Position numbers and translations under genes: made by a program. Below, piece after piece: positions 58,434-64,000 of a stretch of DNA of 64,000 bases. The notes below the pieces were generated by a model. It was not told the DNA's origin. It did not search any database and worked only from the letters and a program-made list of their open reading frames with translations. How positions within the stretch are numbered: the stretch's first letter is position 1; the number at the start of each line of letters is the position of its first letter. The DNA comes from Myxococcales bacterium (GTDB lineage Bacteria > Myxococcota_A > Polyangia > Nannocystales > Nannocystaceae), in NCBI GenBank assembly GCA_020633315.1, contig JACKDV010000017.1, forward strand, positions 62,001 through 126,000, given 5' to 3'.

Positions 58434-59437
58434 CCGTCGGCGTCGAGTCGGGCCGCCACCTCGTGCAGCATGCCCGAGATGCCGCGGTGCTGGACGTGGA
58501 TGAGTCGCTCTCCATGGGCCTCGAAGGCCGCGCTCGTGGCGTGGTCGAGGATGGTCGCGCCCCAGATCACCACGCGCTCGGCTGCGGTTCGGGCTCGGCG
58601 TCGGCTGGGCTTGCTGCGCCCGGAGACGAGCTCCAGCCGGAGATCGGAGCCCTGGTGCAGGGACTTGAGCTGGGCCCGGTACTGCGGCGAGCCGCCCACG
58701 ATCATGATGCGGGTGACGCCCGCGAGCCGGGCGCGGCGGAGCAGGAGCTCCCAGGCGGCGCGGATGCTGGAGCCGCCGCAGACATCACAGCGCTCCGGGG
58801 GAACGTGCACGACGGTGATGGCATCGGTGGGCTGACACTCGGGGCGCTCGCAGACCAGGGAGAGGCGCGAGCCGAGGGCGGCGGCGAGCGGCTCGCTGCC
58901 GGCGAGCTCGTCGAGGAGGTCCACGGGGGAGTGGGTGAGCAGGGCGAGCACGATCTCCGTCATCTCCGCCTCATCCGCGGCGCCTCGCTCGGTGAGGAGC
59001 TGACGCAGCGAGCGAGGCGAGGGGATGGCGGCGAGTCGCTGCTCGAGCTCACGACGACCGCGCTGCTCGGTGTCGCGGGCGCGCCGGAGCTCGGCCTGCT
59101 GGTCGGTGGCCCGGGCGAGCTCCTGCTCGAGCCGAGCCCGAGCCTCCTGCTCTCGCTCGAGCTCGGCCCGGGAGAGGTCTCGCTCGCGGAGGGCCTCGTC
59201 GCGCTGACCGATGGCGAGGTCGCGCGCGTGGAGGGCCTCATCACGCTCGCGGGCGGTGGTAGGGTCGGAGTGAGCCGAAGCGGAATCCTCGGGCGGCTCG
59301 CGTCGTCGAGGGGCCGCCGTGCGTGCTCCATCGGGGGCCGGACCGGGGTGGCGTGGCGCCTTGCTGCGATCGATGGGCTCGACGGCGAGCGATCGCATCG
59401 CCGCCTCGAACTCGGCCTGGTCGGTCCGGCCTGCCAT
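58430..59437 (-). CDS. DUF2325 protein with coiled coil and cysteine cluster
   Basis: 335 residues from ATG 59437; GTG 59443 is an alternative. The N-terminal part is disordered, with FEAAMRSLAVEPIDR resembling the linker before Smr domains. A coiled coil of about 60 residues follows (RDEALRERDLSRAELEREQE, ELRRARDTEQRGRRELEQRL). The C-terminal DUF2325 fold has VTRIMIVGGSPQYRAQLKSL, ERVVIWGATILDHATSAAF and HVQHRGISGML. A cluster VCERPECQP plus RCDVCGGS may bind a metal. DUF2325 proteins are of unknown function, often found near defence or nucleic-acid genes. TATCGT (59448-59453, minus strand) lies 10 bases before the ATG. Confidence 0.8.
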   Translation of the reverse strand: MAGRTDQAEFEAAMRSLAVEPIDRSKAPRHPGPAPDGARTAAPRRREPPEDSASAHSDPTTARERDEALHARDLAIGQRDEALRERDLSRAELEREQEARARLEQELARATDQQAELRRARDTEQRGRRELEQRLAAIPSPRSLRQLLTERGAADEAEMTEIVLALLTHSPVDLLDELAGSEPLAAALGSRLSLVCERPECQPTDAITVVHVPPERCDVCGGSSIRAAWELLLRRARLAGVTRIMIVGGSPQYRAQLKSLHQGSDLRLELVSGRSKPSRRRARTAAERVVIWGATILDHATSAAFEAHGERLIHVQHRGISGMLHEVAARLDADG

Positions 59438-59532
59438 CGGCACGACGACGATAGCGCATCGCCGTGCCGACGGGGTCCTTCACCGCACCATCGAGGCTCG
59501 CGCCGTCATCGCCGACGCCGCGAGCCTCGAGC

Positions 59533-59943
59533 TCACCACAGCTCGCACACCTCATCGCAGGGGTCGCAGCTGCCCATGATGGTCCCGTAGTTGACGATGA
59601 AGATCGGCGCCGCGGTGCAGAAGCCGTCCCACTGGGCCACCGGCTCGCGGTCCACCGCGAGCGAGTCTCCGGCCGTCGCAGGGCGCGGCGCCGGAGGATC
59701 CAGGAGCCGCTCGAGCGGAATCGCCTCCTCTTCGTCGGCCATGGCCTGGGCGACGAGCTCGGCCGAGTACGGCAAGAGGATCGACTCCTCGTCGCTGGGC
59801 TCCGCTTCGTCGTCCTCGGCCAGGAGCATGCCGTCGCGCTCGTCGAGCTCGAGGCTCGAAGGGTCGTCGCACGCACCGAGGGCACCGGCCAGGAGCACGA
59901 GGGGGGAGAGGATGAGCATCCGCTTGGGGGTCGTCATGACCAT
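59533..59943 (-). CDS. Small acidic lipoprotein
   Basis: 136 residues (or 134 from ATG 59937). Signal peptide MVMTTPKRMLILSPLVLLAG with lipobox LGAC, followed by a highly acidic stretch (DDPSSLELDERDGM, AEDDEAEPSDEES), a helical segment (ELVAQAMADEEEAIPLERLL) and a C-terminal Cys group (FCTAAPIFIVNYGTIMGSCD, PCDEVC). No family is recognised; surface exposure is expected. The 679 bases between this gene and the next annotated regulator (59944-60623) hold two small ORFs and inverted repeats, described separately. Confidence 0.62.
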   Translation of the reverse strand: MVMTTPKRMLILSPLVLLAGALGACDDPSSLELDERDGMLLAEDDEAEPSDEESILLPYSAELVAQAMADEEEAIPLERLLDPPAPRPATAGDSLAVDREPVAQWDGFCTAAPIFIVNYGTIMGSCDPCDEVCELW

Positions 59944-60064
59944 GGAGGTGGGGCGCCGCGGTCATTTCGATCTACGAGCATGGTTCGTTTGGCCCCAACC
60001 GGAGGGGTCGGTGGCTCGCCAAGCCGGACCGCGTGCGCTACGACCAAGGGCCGGGAGCGCATGA

Positions 60065-60172
60065 TCACGACGAGGAGGGCGGCAGGCTCGGCGGGGCTCG
60101 ATGGATGAAGGGCCGTGGCAGCTCTCGACCGAGGATGAAGCCGAGCAGGAGCCCGATGATCAGGAGCTCCAC
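60065..60172 (-). CDS. Predicted 35-residue membrane peptide
   Basis: From GTG 60172, with GGAGG about 6-10 bases upstream, the ORF encodes a 35-residue peptide beginning with a single hydrophobic segment (ELLIIGLLLGFILG), then RELPRPFIHRAPPSLPPSSS. The SD is strong for a short frame, and the hydrophobic helix is well formed. It overlaps the end of the 38-codon ORF (60160-60276) by 13 bases. No family is recognised. It may be a small membrane regulator or simply a chance ORF. Confidence 0.45.
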   Translation of the reverse strand: MELLIIGLLLGFILGRELPRPFIHRAPPSLPPSSS

Positions 60173-60276
60173 GGGAGCCTCCCTCCGTCCGCCGGCGATG
60201 CAAGGGGGCCCGAGTCGGCCGTGGCGTGAGCGTGCGCTGGGCCTTTCAGCGTAGGTGCGTCCGCGAAACGAATCAT
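60160..60276 (-). CDS. Predicted 38-residue peptide upstream of the membrane peptide
   Basis: ATG 60276 is preceded by AAGGA with eight bases spacing, inside a purine-rich leader. The 38-residue product (MIRFADAPTLKGPAHAHATA, then DSGPLASPADGGRLPWSS) is soluble and His/Ala/Pro-rich. It overlaps the next ORF by 13 bases, so the two could be translated together. No homologue is recognised. A short leader-like or regulatory peptide is possible; random coding cannot be excluded. Confidence 0.4.
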   Translation of the reverse strand: MIRFADAPTLKGPAHAHATADSGPLASPADGGRLPWSS

Positions 60277-60357
60277 CTCGATTTCCTTCTCCCCTCCCCG
60301 TGCGTCTGGTGGCAGCCGAGGCGATCCACGGGGAGGGCTCTGCTTCGATGGGGTGGG

Positions 60358-60383
60358 CGAGCGAGGACCGACTTCCTCGCTCG
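60358..60383. repeat. Perfect 10-bp hairpin in an intergenic region
   Basis: CGAGCGAGGA (60358-60367) pairs with TCCTCGCTCG (60374-60383) around six bases, about 80 bases upstream of the small ORFs. A further inverted repeat, GGATCG-N6-CGATCC, lies at 60518-60535. The 60277-60623 stretch holds no other recognisable gene; a structured RNA leader is possible. Confidence 0.4.
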
Positions 60384-60623
60384 AGGTGCGGCCATGAACG
60401 TACTCGATGCCCGAGGTCGGAGTGCAATTCGATCTTCGATCGAGGCTTGCGAAGACGCACTGGGTAGTTTCCAACCACCTCGATCGGGACACGCGGGCCA
60501 CGGTGTCGAGCGCATCGGGATCGCACGCACGATCCGATCGCTCGCGAGTGGCGACGAGGTGGAACGCATGGTCCCACGGGGTTCAGAATAGACCTTGACC
60601 GGTGGGGCGATGGATACCAGTGG

Positions 60624-61190
60624 CTAGTCCTCGGCCACGGTGGGTCGGATCACCAGTCGATCGAGGATCCCCGCGATGTGCTCGACCTCGAGCTCCTCTT
60701 CTTGCCGCAGCCACCACGCGATGATCTCGATCGTCGCGGCCGTGGCGTGGGTGACTCGCAGGTCGAGCGGGGTGGGGCTCGGTGCTCCGCTGCCGAGCCG
60801 CGCGGCGAGCCGACGCGCCTGCTCGATGAGGTGCTCGCGGAGGATCGACGCGGCACCGCCGGTGAGGAGGGCACGCCATAGGGTCCTTCGCCCGGCGATG
60901 TACTCGAACAGCGCCACGCAGGCGCGGTGGGTCTCGTCGGCCGCGAACACGGGCATCGCCTTGCCGAGCAGCTCGCCGATCTCGTCGGCGGCGAGGTCGT
61001 CGAGCAGCGCCTCCTTGTTCGGGTAGTGCCGAAAGAAGGTCGCGTAGCCGATGCCAGCCTCAGCGGCGATGGCGCGGACGGTGATGGCCTCGAAGGGCTC
61101 GCGCTCGAGCAGGGCGAGCAGCGCCTTCAGGAGCTTGGCGCGGGTGCGCACCTGACGGGCATCCGGCGTCGATGGTGGACCGCGCGTCAT
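60624..61190 (-). CDS. TetR/AcrR-family transcriptional regulator (P450 operon)
   Basis: 188 residues. The helix-turn-helix is RTRAKLLKALLALLEREPFE with ITVRAIAAEAGIGYATFFRH and YPNKEALLDDLAADEIGE. The C-terminal ligand domain (CVALFEYIAGRRTLWRALLT, EIIAWWLRQEEELEVEHIAG) is typical in length. It is divergent from the cytochrome P450 gene, and the 36-base gap is almost wholly filled by a 25-base palindrome abutting its own start codon. Repression of itself and the P450 operon is inferred; the ligand is probably the P450 substrate or product. Confidence 0.93.
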   Translation of the reverse strand: MTRGPPSTPDARQVRTRAKLLKALLALLEREPFEAITVRAIAAEAGIGYATFFRHYPNKEALLDDLAADEIGELLGKAMPVFAADETHRACVALFEYIAGRRTLWRALLTGGAASILREHLIEQARRLAARLGSGAPSPTPLDLRVTHATAATIEIIAWWLRQEEELEVEHIAGILDRLVIRPTVAED

Positions 61191-61215
61191 TTTATGATAC
61201 AGTGTGTCTCATAAA
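61191..61215. promoter_or_regulatory. 25-bp palindromic TetR operator with embedded -10 box
   Basis: TTTATGA-T-ACA-GTG-TGT-C-TCATAAA is near perfect (one T/C mismatch position). It directly abuts the tetR start codon (61188-61190) and contains TATGAT (61193-61198), a good plus-strand -10. GGAGG at 61218-61222 follows, five bases before the P450 ATG. Repressor binding would block polymerase. Confidence 0.75.
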
Positions 61216-61226
61216 CCGGAGGGACG

Positions 61227-62450
61227 ATGGCGACAGTCGCGCAAACAGCGTCGGGACCGTGTCCGTTCGCATCGGGGCCCGAGCGCAACGATAGCAAGTC
61301 CGCAGCCCTCGCCGCGCAGCGGGTGAGGATCGAGGAGGGGGCCGAGCTCGTCCGTGCGTACGAGCAGGCCCGCCGGGTGCTGCTCGACAAGACCCTGCTC
61401 CAGGGCGGCGCGGGAGCGGACTCGTTCGACGCGAGCGACATCGATGCGTCGCCGGTGTTCTTCCTCGACGGCGAGCCCCACCGCAAGAAGCGCGGAGCGA
61501 TCGCCCACTTCTTCACGCCCAAGGCGATCGACACCCGCTACCACGAGATCATCGAGCGGGAGACCGAGCGGCTGCTCGCCCAGCTCCGTCGCGACGGTCG
61601 AGCGAGGCTCGACGTGCTGAGCTTCGAGCTCACCGTCGCGGTGGCGGGCAACATCGTGGGGCTGACCAGCAGCGACGTCCCCGCGATGGCCAAGCGCCTG
61701 GCGACGATCCTGTCGGGCGCCTTCGCCTACCAGCTCGGCTTCTTCGGTCGGGTGGCCTTCGGGCTGCGCCGTGCCGCGGCGATGGTGGGCTTCTACCTCC
61801 GCGACGTGCGGCCGGCCGTGCGCGCGCGACGACAACGCCCGCAGGAGGACATCATCTCGCAGATGCTCGAGCGCGGGGCCTCGCGCAAGGCGATCCTCGT
61901 GGAGTGCATGACCTACGCGGCGGCCGGGATGGTGACCACCCGCGAGTTCATCGTGATGGCCGCGTGGCACCTGCTCGAGCGACCCGAGCTGCTCGAGGGC
62001 TTCCTCGCGGCCGACGACAAGCGCCAGCTCGCGATCCTGCTGGAGATCCTGCGGCTCGAGCCGATCGCCTCGCTGCTCTACCGACGGAGCGACCCCGACC
62101 AGCTCAGCCCGCGGACGAAGTATGCCCTCGACCTGCGGGCCGTCCTCACGGACGAGGACGCGGTGGGCTCGTGCCCCCATGCGCTCGACCCCGATCGAGC
62201 CGAGCGCACGAAGACCCACGGCGCGCTGCTGAGCTTCGGAGCGGGCGCGCACCACTGCCCCGGTCGCCACGTCGCGCTCCACGAGGCGCGGGTGTTCCTG
62301 GACGCCATGCTGCGGCTGCCCGGCATCGCCCTCGAGCGTCCGCCCGACCTCGGCTGGTCGGAGCTGCTCATGAGCTACGAGCTGCGCGACGCGGTGGTGA
62401 GCTGTGATCGCGATCCCTCCCCACGAGACTCCTCGGGAGTGCGACCATGA
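61227..62450 (+). CDS. Cytochrome P450
   Basis: 407 residues with a good SD (GGAGG, 4 bases before the ATG). Signatures: AAAGMVTTREFI (I helix), EILRLEP (ExxR) and the heme loop FGAGAHHCPGRHVA with the ligand at about Cys344. The N-terminus has a Cys (GPCPFASGPE) and no anchor. The length and motifs fit a soluble bacterial P450; electron donors are not in the window. It is divergent from a TetR regulator with a palindromic operator, so it is probably inducible by its substrate. The last four bases overlap the start of an exported protein (ATGA), a sign of translational coupling. Confidence 0.93.
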   Translation: MATVAQTASGPCPFASGPERNDSKSAALAAQRVRIEEGAELVRAYEQARRVLLDKTLLQGGAGADSFDASDIDASPVFFLDGEPHRKKRGAIAHFFTPKAIDTRYHEIIERETERLLAQLRRDGRARLDVLSFELTVAVAGNIVGLTSSDVPAMAKRLATILSGAFAYQLGFFGRVAFGLRRAAAMVGFYLRDVRPAVRARRQRPQEDIISQMLERGASRKAILVECMTYAAAGMVTTREFIVMAAWHLLERPELLEGFLAADDKRQLAILLEILRLEPIASLLYRRSDPDQLSPRTKYALDLRAVLTDEDAVGSCPHALDPDRAERTKTHGALLSFGAGAHHCPGRHVALHEARVFLDAMLRLPGIALERPPDLGWSELLMSYELRDAVVSCDRDPSPRDSSGVRP

Positions 62451-63004
62451 GGTGGATGAAGCGAGCCCTGCTCCTGGCCGCGCTGGCCTCGATCGTCGCC
62501 GTGGGGCCCGGGATCGGCCCGGCCCCGGCCGTCGCGGCCGAGGCGGGGGCCGCGGTGGAATTCGAGTGGAGCTACCGCTACGCCGGAGGCAAGGCCGGGC
62601 GCGCCGCGGTCGAGCAGGCCGTCGACGAGGTGGTCGCGGACATGAACGTGATGATCCGCGGCATCGCCCGGCGCAAGCTGCTCGAGGCCAACGAGGTGGT
62701 GGGCGAGCTCGGCTTCAGCCTCGGCGGCGATCCGCTCGTGGCCAGCTTCGTCGGCGGTCGCATCATCGAGAGCCCGCGGGGCGGGGCGGCGGTCGAGTGG
62801 GTCGACCAGTTCGGCGACACCGTGAAGGTCAGCCAGCGCTGGTCCAACGGCAAGCTCGTGCAGCGCATCTTCGACGCCAACGGCAGCCGCACCAACGTCT
62901 ATCGCTTCGGGGACGACGGGCGCATGACGATGTCGGTGACGATCGAGGCGGCGCAGCTCCCCAAGCCGCTGCGCTACCGCCTGAGCTACCGCAAGGCGCA
63001 GTAG
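62447..63004 (+). CDS. Exported protein coupled to the P450 gene
   Basis: 185 residues. An Ala-rich signal peptide (MRWMKRALLLAALASIVAVG, then GPAPAVAAEA) precedes a soluble domain (EFEWSYRYAGGKAGRAAVEQ, VGELGFSLGGDPLVASFVGG, WVDQFGDTVKVSQRWSNGKL, NVYRFGDDGRMTMSV). It resembles lipocalin-like or DUF-type periplasmic proteins in its strand pattern, but no family is recognised. Its ATG overlaps the P450 stop (ATGA), so it is in the same operon and is likely to handle the P450 substrate or product outside the cytoplasm (inference). Confidence 0.75.
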   Translation: MRWMKRALLLAALASIVAVGPGIGPAPAVAAEAGAAVEFEWSYRYAGGKAGRAAVEQAVDEVVADMNVMIRGIARRKLLEANEVVGELGFSLGGDPLVASFVGGRIIESPRGGAAVEWVDQFGDTVKVSQRWSNGKLVQRIFDANGSRTNVYRFGDDGRMTMSVTIEAAQLPKPLRYRLSYRKAQ

Positions 63005-63005
63005 C

Positions 63006-63030
63006 GGGGCCGGCCGCTGGGGGCGGCCCC
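63006..63030. terminator. Convergent terminator hairpin
   Basis: GGGGCCG (63006-63012) pairs with CGGCCCC (63024-63030) around an 11-base loop, directly between the convergent exported-protein gene and the partial gene at 63051. No T run follows. Confidence 0.45.
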
Positions 63031-63050
63031 GTGCCCGCGCCGACCCGAGC

Positions 63051-64000
63051 CTACGGCGAGAAGAACACGTCCAAGCTCGAGGCCGAGTCGCCGACGTCGT
63101 GGGAGCCCATGTGGAGCGAGCCGTCGGGCGCCCACAGCACCGCGCTCGGCTCGCCGGGCTCGGAGCTGGAGGGGAGGTCCGGGATCAGGTGCGGCGTGCG
63201 ACCGATGTCGATCGCCCCGGCCGTGAGCACCGCGAACCACGGCGTGCCGACCCCACCGTCGTACAGCGACATGCCCATCGCGATGCGCCCCTCGGGAGAC
63301 AGGGCGAGCCGCTCGATCTCCCCGACCGCGCCGCCGATGCACTCGATGCGATCGAGCTCGACGCCGGCCGCGTCGTGGTGCACGAGCAGCGGGACCTCTC
63401 CGAATGCACCACCGGCCCAGGTCCCGCCCGCGCCGTCGGGGACGACCACGTTGAGCACCGCGTCGGGCTCCCCCTCCTCCGCGGCCGGCCTCGACCACAG
63501 CTCGACGCCGCTCGCGTCCCAGCGGATCACGCGGGTCGGCGCGCTGGGTGCCTCGCCGAGGCCGACGAGCTCGCCGCCCGACTTGGTCAGCGCGCCGAGG
63601 TACCGCAGGTCGGGGCTCGCCGGCACCTGGCCCAGCAGGGCGCCGTCGGGGTCGAGCACCCACAGCACGAAGCCCGCGGGCTCGGCTCCTCCTCCCTCTA
63701 CGCCACCCCCGACCACGACCATGGTGTCGTCGGCGAACACGTCGGTTGCCACCTCGGCTCCGAGCTCGTCGTTGGACCACAGCACGGTGCCGTCGGCACC
63801 GAGCGCGACCACCGAGGCGACGGTCCCGAGCTCGAGGTCGAGCGAGCCCACGGCGTAGATGCGGCCCGTGTCGGTGACCGCGATGCGCCGAGCCTCGCTC
63901 ATCCACGGCGCCAAGGAGGTCGAGCTGGTGATGGCGAGGCTCTCGATCCGGGCCACGCTCACCTCGCTGGTCGCTGCGTCGTCGCCGATCGCCAGGAGCA
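63051..64000 (-). CDS. Beta-propeller-like protein, 5' end beyond the window
   Basis: The minus-strand frame is open to the window edge and reads credibly through the GTG at 63962 (LLAIGDDAATSEVSVARIES), so the start is probably outside. About 315 residues are visible. Repeated blocks of the type IAVTDTGRIYAVGSLDLELG, VVALGADGTVLWSN, LWVLDPDGALLGQV and LALSPEGRIAMGMSLYDGGV suggest a beta-propeller of 40-50-residue blades, like those in secreted surface proteins. Only two cysteines are visible. It ends about 20 bases from the terminator shared with the P450 operon. A lipoprotein signal may lie upstream, but is not visible. Confidence 0.7.
   Translation of the reverse strand, partial: LLAIGDDAATSEVSVARIESLAITSSTSLAPWMSEARRIAVTDTGRIYAVGSLDLELGTVASVVALGADGTVLWSNDELGAEVATDVFADDTMVVVGGGVEGGGAEPAGFVLWVLDPDGALLGQVPASPDLRYLGALTKSGGELVGLGEAPSAPTRVIRWDASGVELWSRPAAEEGEPDAVLNVVVPDGAGGTWAGGAFGEVPLLVHHDAAGVELDRIECIGGAVGEIERLALSPEGRIAMGMSLYDGGVGTPWFAVLTAGAIDIGRTPHLIPDLPSSSEPGEPSAVLWAPDGSLHMGSHDVGDSASSLDVFFSP

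Overview
The window is GC-rich DNA (visibly about 70% G+C or more) with the character of a myxobacterium, most likely the Nannocystis/Plesiocystis/Enhygromyxa group (Myxococcota, Nannocystineae). The signs are many lipoproteins with a Ser/Thr/Gly/Asp-rich spacer behind the lipobox, cysteine-rich tandem-repeat surface proteins, MYXO-CTERM-like tails, and several large eukaryote-type Ser/Thr kinases fused to TPR or STAND modules. No taxonomic search was run, so this is inference from gene style. About 50 genes are supported on both strands. No tRNA, rRNA, CRISPR array, insertion sequence or prophage was recognised.

Layout. 1-9.6 kb: the end of fusA, a cupin, secreted lipoproteins, a CBS-pair protein, a kinase/TolB-like/TPR protein, and a divergent DUF4188/TetR pair with two operator copies. 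9.8-17.9 kb: cysteine-rich lipoproteins, an AraC regulator with a cytochrome P450, a 14-repeat surface lipoprotein and CorA. 18-22.7 kb: a co-directional group of VWA lipoprotein, B12-type radical SAM enzyme, two tandem paralogous small Cys-motif proteins and a second VWA lipoprotein. This is the best candidate for an undescribed system. 22.7-32.3 kb: a DsbA-like oxidoreductase, a metzincin-like protein with an altered zinc motif, a VIT/VWA/TPR protein, a hybrid histidine kinase and an ADYC-domain protein with NGFRY tandem repeats. 32.5-39.4 kb: two very large Ser/Thr kinases, one ending in a formylglycine-generating-enzyme-like domain.

39.4-53.5 kb is mixed metabolism and envelope: an enoyl-CoA hydratase homologue, a frameshifted MYXO-CTERM gene, a divergent LysR/epimerase pair, a 13-repeat Cys-rich surface protein, a FAD amine oxidase-like protein, a degenerate COX1-like membrane protein, an M23 peptidase, an Ada-like DNA repair protein and a MidA-like methyltransferase. 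53.5-57.7 kb holds a 1184-residue modular OmpA/peptidoglycan-binding/gluzincin protein, translationally coupled to a small lipoprotein, a possible effector and immunity pair. 58-64 kb: a frameshifted lipoprotein gene, a DUF2325 protein, a structured intergenic region with two small ORFs, a TetR-controlled P450 operon and a partial lipoprotein-like gene at the edge.

Regulation visible in the sequence: inverted-repeat operators overlapping or abutting the start codons of three regulator loci (8.6, 42.2 and 61.2 kb), and a recurring TA-rich -10-like hexamer only 6-12 bases before many start codons, suggesting that near-leaderless transcripts are common here.
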